56,728 nt of DNA, taken from positions 1-56,728 of the forward strand of contig NZ_JARHZJ010000059.1 in assembly GCF_029258205.1 (NCBI RefSeq). The letters are read 5' to 3'. The number at the start of each line of letters is the position of its first letter. Position 1 is the stretch's first letter. Of this stretch, positions 20,197 to 29,142 are shown in pieces. The translations under genes were made by a program, and so were the position numbers. The stretch is from Clostridium sp. GTDB taxonomy: Bacteria > Bacillota > Clostridia > Clostridiales > Clostridiaceae. The notes under the pieces were generated by a model. That model was not told the origin of the DNA. It made no database searches and saw nothing but the letters and a program-made list of their open reading frames with translations.

Positions 20197-21213
20197 ATGG
20201 AAGTAAACAAAAGAAAGTTTCAAAAAGGTCTTATGTTTGGTATTTTAGTTGGTCTTGCTTGGGGACTTGATGGAGTATTAATGGGAAGAGTAGGTATGGA
20301 TAAAATATTTACAGACAAAGCCTTTGCTTTAGCACAAGGTGTTTCAGAAATAAGTTTTGAGTTCTCACCATTAGTAACTGCATTCTTCCACGAAAGTTTT
20401 TGTTTTGTTTGGGTTGCATTAGTTTTAATATTTGGAAAACAATTTAAACATGTATTCCATTTACTATTTAAAACTAAAAAAGGTAAAGCAGCGGCTTTAG
20501 CAGCTTTAGTTGGTTCACCAATAGGTATGAGTGCTTACTTATTAGGTATTAAATATGCTACAGCACCATATGCATCAAGTATTTCAGTTATTTATCCTGG
20601 AGTAGGAGCGATATTATCATACTTTATACTTAAAGAAAAATTATCACTAAGAGCAGTAATAGGTATAGCAGTTAGTTTATTAGGATCATTCATGTTAGGA
20701 TTTAATCCTTCAGGTAATGTACCACCAACTTTCTTTAAAGGTATATTATTTGCAGTAGTAGCTGTATTTGGATGGGCTTTAGAAGGGGTTATCATAGGAT
20801 TTGCTATGAAGCATATAAAAGGTGAAGATCATATACAAGCATCACCACAACAATTTTTATGTTTAAGATATTTTATTTCAATGGTTTCATATGCAGTGAT
20901 AGTATTACCATTTATAGGTGGATATCCACTAGCAGGTCAAATAGTTTCAAGAGGATTAGTATTTAAGTATGCTGGAATTGCTATATTAGGAGCTATAACT
21001 TATCTTTCATGGTATAAAGCTGTTGATTTAATAGGAGCAGCAATGGGTACTGCATTAAATAGTACAGCAGCATTATGGACAATAATATTCAGTGCATTAT
21101 TATTTGGAGATAAAATAACTCCATCATTAGCAATATGGGGAATAGTAATAGTTTTAGGTGTATTTATATTTGCAATAGATCCAAAAACATTTAGAAAAAA
21201 AGAAAATAAATAA
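20197..21213 (+). CDS. EamA/DMT-family transporter
   Basis: This 338-residue membrane protein has about ten hydrophobic helices in two EamA repeats (roughly 10-165 and 180-330), with SVIYPGVGAILSYFILKEKLS typical of the first repeat. Drug/metabolite transporters of this type move small organic molecules; the substrate is not evident. It is the first gene behind the sigma-54 promoter. The start follows AGAAAGGAATTTAATT. A strong hairpin lies just after the stop. Confidence 0.88.
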   Translation: MEVNKRKFQKGLMFGILVGLAWGLDGVLMGRVGMDKIFTDKAFALAQGVSEISFEFSPLVTAFFHESFCFVWVALVLIFGKQFKHVFHLLFKTKKGKAAALAALVGSPIGMSAYLLGIKYATAPYASSISVIYPGVGAILSYFILKEKLSLRAVIGIAVSLLGSFMLGFNPSGNVPPTFFKGILFAVVAVFGWALEGVIIGFAMKHIKGEDHIQASPQQFLCLRYFISMVSYAVIVLPFIGGYPLAGQIVSRGLVFKYAGIAILGAITYLSWYKAVDLIGAAMGTALNSTAALWTIIFSALLFGDKITPSLAIWGIVIVLGVFIFAIDPKTFRKKENK

Positions 21214-21237
21214 ACATAATAATTAATAGAGATCAAT

Positions 21238-21279
21238 AAGGGTGTAGAATTTTAATTTTTATTAAATTCTACCCCTTTG
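21238..21279 (+). terminator. hairpin between the transporter and oxidoreductase genes
   Basis: GTAGAATTT and AAATTCTAC arms inside AAGGG...CCCTT give a stem of about 17 bp with one bulge, followed by a weak T stretch. It may end most transcripts after the transporter or act as a processing or attenuation point. No -24/-12 promoter is seen downstream of it. Confidence 0.6.
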
Positions 21280-21355
21280 ATTAATATATAGAGTTTGAAG
21301 AATTTTTAACAAAACATCATAAGATGAAAGTTAGTACGATATAGGAGGAATGGCA

Positions 21356-23980
21356 ATGTTAAAAAAAGAAATCGTAGCTAATATGGAGAAGATAGTTGAA
21401 AATTGTATGGGAGAAGAAACAGCAGCTTGTGTTGCAACTTGTCCTATGCATACTGACGTTAAAGAATACGTTAGATTAATAAAAGAAGAAAAAGGCGAAG
21501 AAGCTATAAAAGTTATAAGAGAAAAATTATTCATACCAGGAACATTAGGAAGAATATGTGCACATCCATGTGAAAAGCAATGTAAATGGAATGAAGGAAA
21601 AAGTCCAATGGCAATAGCTTCATTAAAAAGATATGCAGCAGATAACTTTGATAAAGAAGAGAATTGGGATCTTTCAGTAAAAAATAGTAATGGTAAAAAA
21701 GTTGCTGTTATAGGTGCTGGCCCTTCAGGATTACAAGCAGCTTTAGATTTAAGAAAAGAAGGATGCGAAGTTACAGTATTTGAAAAACTACCTGTTAGAG
21801 GTGGTATGATGAGAGTTGGTATTCCGGCTTATAGATTACCAAGAACAGGATTAGAGCACGAGATAAGTTATTTAGATAAGTTAGGTGTTAACTTTGAATT
21901 AAATTGTGAAATAGGAAAAGATGTAGAGCTTAGTGATATTATTGATGACTTTGATAGTGTGGTTGTTGCTGTAGGTAAGCATCAAGGAAGAGTTGATAGA
22001 AGTTTAGAAAACTTCGACGCTGAAGGTATATTTAGTGCTGCTGGATATTTAAAAGAAGCATCTTTAACTGGAAATGTAGAAAAGGCTGGCAAAGTAGTAT
22101 TGGTAGTAGGTGGCGGAGATGTTGCTATGGACTGTGCTAGAACTTCATTAAGAATAAATGGTGTTGAGAAAGTTTACTCAATATGTTTAGAAGATAGCTT
22201 TGATAACATGGCATCATCAAATCACGAAATAGAAGGTGCTATAGCAGAAGGAATAAAATTCAATCATGCCCAAGCTATAAAAAATATACATATTGATGAG
22301 AATGGAAGAGTTTCAGGAGTAACATTAAAAAAATGTCTTTCAATGTTTGACGAGAATGGAAGATTTTCTCCAAAATTTGATAATGAAGATACAAGTGAAA
22401 TAGAAGTAGACACAATAGTATTTGCTATAGGTCAAGGTGTTGAGGGAGAATTTGCTAAAGACATACTAGTTCAAAGACCAAACACTACATTTGAATGTGA
22501 TAAAGAAACATTACAATCATCTTCAAATGAGAAAGTATTTATAGCAGGAGATGCTTCAGGTGAATCAGTAATAGTTATCCAAGCTATGGCTACTGGTAGA
22601 AGAGCTGCTCAATCTGTTATAAGATTTTTAAATGGAGAAAGCTTAACAGAAGGCAGAGAGTTAAAGGATACTTGGACTTATGAAACTAAGTTACAAATGC
22701 CAACTGATTGGTCAACAATAACTGGTAAGAGAGAAGATATGGAAGAATTAGATCCAGCAGAGAGAATAAAATCATTTGATGAAGTTGCTTTAGGATATAC
22801 AAAAGAAGAAGCTTTAAGAGAAGCAGATAGATGTAGACAATGTCAATGTAAGCTTTGTATGAAGGAGTGTATAATGCTTAATGACTACACAGATTGTCCA
22901 AAAGCTTTATTCAGAGAGTATTTAGAAAAAGGTTATGAAAACATGGATAAGATGATAGCATATTCATGTAATGAATGTAACCAATGTACATTAAAATGTC
23001 CAAAAGAGTTAGATTTAAAGGTTAACTTTAGAGCTATGAAAGAAGCATTCTCTGAAGAAAATGGTGGATTAGCACCATTAGAAGCATTAAAAGCAAGTGA
23101 TGCTACTCAAGAAAAAGAGTGTGCAGAAGAATACTGTACAACAGTTGAAGCAGTTCCAGTTGAGGAAGTGAAAAAAGAGATGAAAGAAGAGAAAAAAGCT
23201 AAGAAGAAAACTAAGTATGTATTTGTACCAGGATGTACAGTACCAGCTTATACTCCAAGTGGAGTAGAAAGTGTTTTAAGACACTTAAAGGATTCTTTAG
23301 GAGAAGAAAATGTTGGTGCATTACTTCAATGTTGTGGTAAGGTAACTTACTTAATTGGAGAAGAAGAAAAATATGAAGAAAGAAATAAAAAGGCTACAGA
23401 TATATTAGATGAAATGGGAGCTGAAGTTATAATAACTGTTTGTCCATCATGTTACAAAGTGTTTAGTGAAACAGCTAAGAATCAAAGAGTTATAGCTTAC
23501 TGGGATTTAATGAGAGATTTAATAGGAATTCCAGCAGAGGCTAAAGGAATAGGAGAAGGTTCAGACGTTATATTTAATATACATGATTCATGTGTAACTA
23601 GAGATGTAACTTCACACCATGAAAGTGTAAGATGGATTTTAGACCAGTTAGGATACAATTGGGAAGAAGTTGAAAGAAACGGTAAAAACACTAGATGTTG
23701 TGGTGTTGGGGGAATGGTATGTAGCTCAAACCCAGAGTTATACGAGAGAGTATATACTAGAAGAGCTAATGATTTTAACCAAGATAGTATAGTAACTTAT
23801 TGTGGTTCATGTAGAGGAACTATGGAAGCTGCTGGTAAAGATTCAATACACATTTTAGATCTTATGTTTGGACCAAAATATACTAAAGACCAAGCTAAAA
23901 AAAGAGGATATAAATCAGAAGAAGAAATGTGGGCTAATAGATTAGAAACTAAAGAAAGATTAAATAAATTTAAAAAATAG
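21356..23980 (+). CDS. multi-domain flavin, Fe-S and CCG-domain oxidoreductase
   Basis: This 874-residue protein fuses three parts. Residues 1-430 are GltD-like, with N-terminal Cys clusters, FAD motif VAVIGAGPSGLQ and NAD(P) motif VLVVGGGDVAMDCAR. Residues about 480-560 hold two Fe-S motifs (CRQCQCKLCMKEC and CNECNQCTLKCP). Residues about 620-870 carry two CCG modules as in HdrB, GlpC and LutA (LQCCGKV...CPSCY and TRCCGVGG...CGSC). It probably moves electrons between NAD(P)H and a reducible or oxidisable substrate in the cytosol. Start 21356 is set by AGGAGG seven bases upstream; ATG 21350 is only one base away from it. Confidence 0.85.
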   Translation: MLKKEIVANMEKIVENCMGEETAACVATCPMHTDVKEYVRLIKEEKGEEAIKVIREKLFIPGTLGRICAHPCEKQCKWNEGKSPMAIASLKRYAADNFDKEENWDLSVKNSNGKKVAVIGAGPSGLQAALDLRKEGCEVTVFEKLPVRGGMMRVGIPAYRLPRTGLEHEISYLDKLGVNFELNCEIGKDVELSDIIDDFDSVVVAVGKHQGRVDRSLENFDAEGIFSAAGYLKEASLTGNVEKAGKVVLVVGGGDVAMDCARTSLRINGVEKVYSICLEDSFDNMASSNHEIEGAIAEGIKFNHAQAIKNIHIDENGRVSGVTLKKCLSMFDENGRFSPKFDNEDTSEIEVDTIVFAIGQGVEGEFAKDILVQRPNTTFECDKETLQSSSNEKVFIAGDASGESVIVIQAMATGRRAAQSVIRFLNGESLTEGRELKDTWTYETKLQMPTDWSTITGKREDMEELDPAERIKSFDEVALGYTKEEALREADRCRQCQCKLCMKECIMLNDYTDCPKALFREYLEKGYENMDKMIAYSCNECNQCTLKCPKELDLKVNFRAMKEAFSEENGGLAPLEALKASDATQEKECAEEYCTTVEAVPVEEVKKEMKEEKKAKKKTKYVFVPGCTVPAYTPSGVESVLRHLKDSLGEENVGALLQCCGKVTYLIGEEEKYEERNKKATDILDEMGAEVIITVCPSCYKVFSETAKNQRVIAYWDLMRDLIGIPAEAKGIGEGSDVIFNIHDSCVTRDVTSHHESVRWILDQLGYNWEEVERNGKNTRCCGVGGMVCSSNPELYERVYTRRANDFNQDSIVTYCGSCRGTMEAAGKDSIHILDLMFGPKYTKDQAKKRGYKSEEEMWANRLETKERLNKFKK

Positions 23981-24011
23981 TTTTTTAGAATATTATTAGT
24001 AACCTAAATAC

Positions 24012-24049
24012 AAAACACATAAATAGTTTTATTACTATTTATGTGTTTT
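24012..24049 (+). terminator. terminator after the fusion oxidoreductase
   Basis: A perfect 16-bp stem (AAAACACATAAATAGT and its complement) with a 6-base loop and terminal T run. Confidence 0.9.
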
Positions 24050-24225
24050 TGCATTTTATGGAGAATAGTAGAAGTTATTTTTAGTAATTAATATAAGGGA
24101 ATAATAGTTATCAACACTGAATTTAAAGCTAAGCTACTATTAGCGAAAGTAAAGATATTATTTGTAACATTATTTAAATTATAGAGTAAATTAAAATAAG
24201 AGTTAAATTAAAGAGGTGATAAGTC

Positions 24226-26043
24226 ATAGAATCAGTACAATGTCCAAATTTTTTAAGTGAAGATTCTCCTGATTATTTAGTTGAATATAGAGGAAATTTA
24301 AAAGAAGAATTAGATAAGGTATCATATGCTTGTGGAGATGTAATTACTGATACATTAGGGGTTATTTCAACTCCTCCACAGTACTTAAAACAGCTAAGAA
24401 AGGATGTTCCATCAATTGTTTATATACAAACAAGAGTACCATATGTTTTACAAGAAATATCACCACAAGAAGTTGATAATATACCAACAGTGATAAATAA
24501 TACTTATTTAGGTCTTGACGGAAGTGAAGTAATAGTTGGTATAGTTGATACTGGAATAGATTATCTGAATAAAGAATTTATGAGGGAAGATGATACATCT
24601 AGAATACTTACTATTTGGGATCAAAAGAGTACAAAAAAGCGTAGTGATTCAGTTTATGTAGGATCTATATTTACAAATGAAGATATAAATAGTGCTATTA
24701 AAAGTAATATGGATGGAGGAAATCCGTATGATATTGTTGATAGTGTAGATGAAATAGGGCATGGAACTAAGCTGGCTAGTATAATAGGAGCTAGGGGATT
24801 TAATAGACTTATTAAAGGAATTGCACCTAATTGTGATTTTGCTATTGTAAAGCTATTAAAATCTCTTAGTTATGAAAAAGAGTTTAAAGAAAATGGAATA
24901 GAAGATGTTCCTGTTTATAATGAGGCTGAAATTTTAGCTGGAGTAGAATACCTTAAAAATTTTGCTTTAAATCTCAATAGGCCATTAGTAATTTGTTTAG
25001 CAATAGGATGTACTGAGGCAAGTCATGATGGAAGAGGCCTTTTTTCTAGATATTTAACTACAATTGGGTCAATAAGAGGAGTAGCGGTAGTAGCTGGTGT
25101 AGGGAATGAAGGTGGAGCAGAAGGACATTCATCTGGAATAATAGAAAGTGAAAACAGTACTGAAAAAGTTGAATTAGTAATCCCGAGAGAAATAAAAAAT
25201 TTTACTTTAACTTTTTGGATTCAAAGACCTAATATAGTATCCTTAAATATAATGTCTCCTAGTGGAGAAGAATCTTCATTTATAGATGCTAAAATTTCTC
25301 TAGAAAGATCATTTAAATTTATATTAACTGATACTAGTGTTAATATTAACTATTATGTTCCTGACACATTTACGGGAAATGAACTTATTTTTATAGAATT
25401 TAAAGATATTAAACCTGGAATATGGACTTTTGAGTTAAGGGGCGATTATATAACTAATGGAAGATATGATATATGGTTAGCTCCTAGGTCTTTATTGCCT
25501 GAAAATACAAAGTTTCTTAGACCTAATCCATTAAATACATTGATGGTTCCATCTACTGCTAGATATATAATAACTGTTGGATATTATAATAGTCAAACTC
25601 AGTCTTTGCTAGCTGAATCTGGCAAGGGATTTAATGTTAATGGATGGATAAACCCAGATATAATTACTGCAGGAAAAGATATTTTGACAATATCTCCTGA
25701 TAATAGAGTAGTAAAAATGTCAGGAAGCTCTCCAGCAACAGCAATAGTTGTGGGAGTATGTGCTTTATTATTTCAATGGGGAATTATAAACAGAAATGAT
25801 AGAACAATGAATTCTAGTAAGCTAAGAAGTTATTTAATATATGGTGCTACTAGAACTAAAGGACAAACATATCCTAATGAAGATACTGGCTATGGATACT
25901 TAGATTTTTATGAGATATTTAAAAATATAATAGCAGTACCATTAGCCCCTTATAGAAATAGCATAGATAAATCGTATACTGAATATTATTGTGGAAGGTT
26001 ATTTGTTAGTGTACCTTCATCTTATTATTATGGAGGAGAATAG
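24226..26043 (+). CDS. Csp-like subtilisin protease (S8) with probable ATA start
   Basis: The frame is open from 24223 to 26043 and matches the next gene along its length, so the protein has about 605 residues. No ATG, GTG or TTG lies near the N terminus: the ribosome site AGAGGTG (24212-24218) is seven bases before ATA at 24226. The first standard start, GTG 24490, would cut off the propeptide. The triad is Asp108 (GIVDTGIDY), His179 (DEIGHGTK) and Ser502 (GSSPAT). Csp proteases activate the cortex hydrolase SleC during spore germination; this link is inferred. One base separates it from the second copy. Confidence 0.82.
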   Translation: MESVQCPNFLSEDSPDYLVEYRGNLKEELDKVSYACGDVITDTLGVISTPPQYLKQLRKDVPSIVYIQTRVPYVLQEISPQEVDNIPTVINNTYLGLDGSEVIVGIVDTGIDYLNKEFMREDDTSRILTIWDQKSTKKRSDSVYVGSIFTNEDINSAIKSNMDGGNPYDIVDSVDEIGHGTKLASIIGARGFNRLIKGIAPNCDFAIVKLLKSLSYEKEFKENGIEDVPVYNEAEILAGVEYLKNFALNLNRPLVICLAIGCTEASHDGRGLFSRYLTTIGSIRGVAVVAGVGNEGGAEGHSSGIIESENSTEKVELVIPREIKNFTLTFWIQRPNIVSLNIMSPSGEESSFIDAKISLERSFKFILTDTSVNINYYVPDTFTGNELIFIEFKDIKPGIWTFELRGDYITNGRYDIWLAPRSLLPENTKFLRPNPLNTLMVPSTARYIITVGYYNSQTQSLLAESGKGFNVNGWINPDIITAGKDILTISPDNRVVKMSGSSPATAIVVGVCALLFQWGIINRNDRTMNSSKLRSYLIYGATRTKGQTYPNEDTGYGYLDFYEIFKNIIAVPLAPYRNSIDKSYTEYYCGRLFVSVPSSYYYGGE

Positions 26044-26044
26044 A

Positions 26045-27799
26045 ATGGAATTTAAGTCTTCAGCTCCAGAAAGCGTGTTTAACAATGAAAATTATATAAA
26101 TTATTTAGTTCAATATCAAGGTGATATTATAGGTGAGTTTATTGATAAAGAAGGAATATTTGTAACATTAATTAATAATAGATATGCCATAATAACTATT
26201 GATAAAAACTTGCAGGAATATGAAAATGATACATCTATGATTAAATATAAAAAAGAAAATGGAAAAGACGTAGAAATTGAGAGCATTACTTATATAAAGA
26301 ATCCAGAAGGGTATGTTCTTCAGGAAATAAGTCCTTTAGAGGCAGCTAATATTGAATATGTTCAAATAGAGTCATACTTTAATTTAACAGGAAGAGGAGT
26401 AATTGTTGGAATTTTAGATACTGGAATAGATTACTTGAATGAAGAGTTAATGGATTCTAATGGAAATACAAGAATTTTAGGGATTTGGGATCAAACAATT
26501 CTAAATAATAACGCAGTTAATGATAATTTGCCTTATGGAACCTTTTATTCGGAAGATGATATAAATAGAGCAATAAGATTAAGTAGAGATGGTGGAGATC
26601 CTTACACAATAGTTCCATCAAGGGATGAAATTGGTCATGGTACATCAATGGCTGGAATAATTGGAGCATCAGGAAAAAATCCTAATTTAAAGGGAGTTGC
26701 ACCTGATTGTAAGTTTTTGGTTGTAAAACTATCCCAAGCACTTTATTATAAAAAAGAATATGATATAAATATACCTGTTTATAATATTACTGAATTATTT
26801 ACTGGAATACAGTTTTTATATTCATATTTCTTAAAGGGATCTAAAAGTATGATTATATATTTACCTTTAGGAACTAATAGAGGAAGTCATAATGGGACAA
26901 GTATTTTAGAAGAGTTTTTAGATTCTATACTAATAAGTAGAGGAATTGCAGTTGTTACTGGAGCTGGTAATGAAGGAGCAGCTTTATTACATGGATCTGG
27001 AATTATAAAGCCTGATGGACAAGTAACTACTCACGAATTCAATATAGATAAAAATCAAAAAAAGATTATTATTGAAATTTGGATACAAATACCTAGTATT
27101 GCTTCTATAGAGATAAATTCACCAACAGGAGGAACAACAGGAATAATTCAACCGTTTTTTGGAAAAGGAACTAGGTATGATTTTACAATTGAACGTACAT
27201 CAGTATTAATAAGTTATTATATACCTGAAGAAATATATGAAGATTCTTTGATAGTGGTCATATTAGATAATGTTCAACCTGGGACATGGAGTTTTAAGTT
27301 TAGAGGACTAAAAGAAATAGAAGGAAGATATGATATATGGTTACCACCAAGAGGAATAAGTAAAGAAACAACTAGGATGATACCTGCTGACCCATATGGA
27401 ACTTTAACTATTCCAGGAACTAGTTCTTCAGTAATAACTGTAGCAGCATATAATCAATTAAATAATACCTTATTAAATTACTCTGGAAGAGCATTTGAAG
27501 ATAATTATATCGATATAATAGATGTTGCAGCAGGAGGAAGAAATGCACTTACTATTGCTCCAAATAATAAGACAACACTTGCAAATGGAACAAGTGTTTC
27601 ATCTGCTATAGTGGCTGGAATTTGCCTTTTGCTTTTCCAATGGGGAATAGTTCAAGGAAATTATCCATATATGTTTTCTCAAACTTTAAAAGCATTTATT
27701 GCAAGAGGAACAAGAAAGAGAAAAGGTGATACCTATCCAAATCCAGAGTGGGGATATGGAATAGTTGATATATTTAATATGTTTAATCTCACTAATTAA
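26045..27799 (+). CDS. Csp-like subtilisin protease (S8), second copy
   Basis: This 584-residue paralogue of the upstream gene starts at ATG 26045, six bases after GGAGGAG. The catalytic residues are Asp125 (GILDTGIDYL), His198 (DEIGHGTS) and Ser517 (NGTSVSSAIVAG). An N-terminal prodomain (about 1-100) and a large insert between His and Ser (about 320-440, jelly-roll-like) fit clostridial Csp germination proteases. No signal peptide is seen. No sleC follows, so this is not the classical csp-sleC locus. Confidence 0.85.
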   Translation: MEFKSSAPESVFNNENYINYLVQYQGDIIGEFIDKEGIFVTLINNRYAIITIDKNLQEYENDTSMIKYKKENGKDVEIESITYIKNPEGYVLQEISPLEAANIEYVQIESYFNLTGRGVIVGILDTGIDYLNEELMDSNGNTRILGIWDQTILNNNAVNDNLPYGTFYSEDDINRAIRLSRDGGDPYTIVPSRDEIGHGTSMAGIIGASGKNPNLKGVAPDCKFLVVKLSQALYYKKEYDINIPVYNITELFTGIQFLYSYFLKGSKSMIIYLPLGTNRGSHNGTSILEEFLDSILISRGIAVVTGAGNEGAALLHGSGIIKPDGQVTTHEFNIDKNQKKIIIEIWIQIPSIASIEINSPTGGTTGIIQPFFGKGTRYDFTIERTSVLISYYIPEEIYEDSLIVVILDNVQPGTWSFKFRGLKEIEGRYDIWLPPRGISKETTRMIPADPYGTLTIPGTSSSVITVAAYNQLNNTLLNYSGRAFEDNYIDIIDVAAGGRNALTIAPNNKTTLANGTSVSSAIVAGICLLLFQWGIVQGNYPYMFSQTLKAFIARGTRKRKGDTYPNPEWGYGIVDIFNMFNLTN

Positions 27800-27900
27800 G
27801 TTATTTTTAGTTTATAAAGTTAAGTTTTAAAAATTTATTATCATAGAGAAGAGAAAATAAAAAATGCAATGTAGTATCTCATAGATTTAGCTTGATTCAT

Positions 27901-28002
27901 AATAATTTTCAGATAGATATTAATATAAATCTATCTGAAAATTATTAATAATCTAAATTAGGATAGCAGATAATTTTCTGTAAAACAAAAACTATCTAAT
28001 TT
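27901..28002. repeat. two adjacent inverted repeats between the protease and prmA-like genes
   Basis: AATAATTTTCAGATAGAT (27901-27918) pairs perfectly with 27929-27946, an 18-bp stem with a 10-base loop. AAATTAGGATAG (27955-27966) pairs with CTATCTAATTT (27992-28002) with one bulge, around an inner CAGA/TCTG hairpin. They lie between convergent genes and probably end transcription from both sides, although T runs are poor. Confidence 0.6.
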
Positions 28003-28019
28003 CTTTAAATTTAGTTATG

Positions 28020-28880
28020 TTATTTTGAGAATATTGCAGTACACCATTCATTGGTTTGGAATTTTTTTCTTAATTTGAAGCCTTTATTCTCAACTTTTTC
28101 TTTAACCCAATCAAAGCTCCATTCAACTAAGCCTGAAACTAAAAGTTTTCCAGTCTTTTCTATGTGTTCTTCAATAAAATCCATAAACATTGCAGTTTCT
28201 TCTCCTCCAATATTTATAAATATCCAATCAAATTTTTCATCTAATTTATATTCTTCATCAAGAACATTTCTAACTACTACTTCTATGTTTTCTAGTTCAT
28301 TTAAAGAAGCATTTAAAAGAACTTCATCTTCCACATCTCTTATATCTACTGCTACTATTCTTGAAGCTCCTTTTACACCAGCAGCTATAGAAAGTATTCC
28401 AGAACCTGTTCCTAAATCAAGAAGAGATTTTCCTTCAAAATCTTCTTCAACTATGAATTTTAATATGTCTTGAGTAGTTTCGTGTAATCCAGTTCCAAAG
28501 GCACCTTGAGGTGTAAAGAAAATTTCTTTTTTATTTTCAAAGTTATCAGTTGGGGCACATAAAACCCATTGATCATTTAAATGAATTGGATCAATATAAA
28601 ACTCTTCAAATTCATTTTTTACTTTATCTATTGAAGAAGGAGTTTCTTTAAGTAGTGAAGAAACTTGAGATTTAAAGTTTTCAAAGTCTTCTAGAGTACC
28701 GTCGAAGGCAACTTTTAAATCAACAATAACATTTTCTTTTTCTTTATATCCATATCCAAACATATCTGTTGTTATGTCTAGTGGAGACTCATAATAAACA
28801 TTAAATATATCATTGATTTGAAGTAATTCTATTTTTTCATCAACAAGTTCTTTGGATATTTTATAAGTAAGTATAAACAT
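28020..28880 (-). CDS. PrmA-like ribosomal protein L11 methyltransferase paralogue
   Basis: This 286-residue protein has the PrmA layout: an N-terminal substrate domain and an S-adenosylmethionine domain with GTGLHETT at 129-136 and DLGTGSG at 155-161. PrmA methylates ribosomal protein L11. Here the protein is somewhat short and the NILAD-type stretch reads INIGGEE, so it may be a diverged paralogue with another target. It is not next to dnaJ, the usual place of prmA. The start follows AAGGAGATACAAAT. Confidence 0.75.
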   Translation of the reverse strand: MFILTYKISKELVDEKIELLQINDIFNVYYESPLDITTDMFGYGYKEKENVIVDLKVAFDGTLEDFENFKSQVSSLLKETPSSIDKVKNEFEEFYIDPIHLNDQWVLCAPTDNFENKKEIFFTPQGAFGTGLHETTQDILKFIVEEDFEGKSLLDLGTGSGILSIAAGVKGASRIVAVDIRDVEDEVLLNASLNELENIEVVVRNVLDEEYKLDEKFDWIFINIGGEETAMFMDFIEEHIEKTGKLLVSGLVEWSFDWVKEKVENKGFKLRKKFQTNEWCTAIFSK

Positions 28881-29063
28881 ATATTTGTATCTCCTTATAT
28901 TAAGTTTTAATTATGTATATAAAGATTATAGCATATTAGAAGTATTGAGAAATTTTATTTAAGATTAAGCTTCCTGTAAAATAAAAATTTAGTTTTATAA
29001 AGGGACTAATATTAAAATATATTTTGAAGAAAATAAGAAAATGAAGAGAAAAATTTTAACTGT

Positions 29064-29092
29064 TTGAGATATTTATAGAAAAAGATTACAAT
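29064..29092 (+). promoter_or_regulatory. sigma-A type promoter for the helicase gene
   Basis: TTGAGA (29064-29069) and TACAAT (29087-29092) are separated by 17 bases, about 50 bases before the start codon. Confidence 0.6.
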
Positions 29093-29142
29093 GAGAATAT
29101 ATAGGTTAAATGATTATATAATTTTAACTTGGAGGAATTTTA

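Noticed and set aside
24239-24259. ATG 24239 as start of the first protease with a frameshift in the following T run
   Set aside because: It needs removal of one T and lies 20 bases from the ribosome site. ATA 24226 is in frame with correct spacing.
28051-28473. 140-codon frame opposite the PrmA-like gene
   Set aside because: It is the antisense shadow of a well-supported gene and has a Ser/Phe-rich composition without family similarity.
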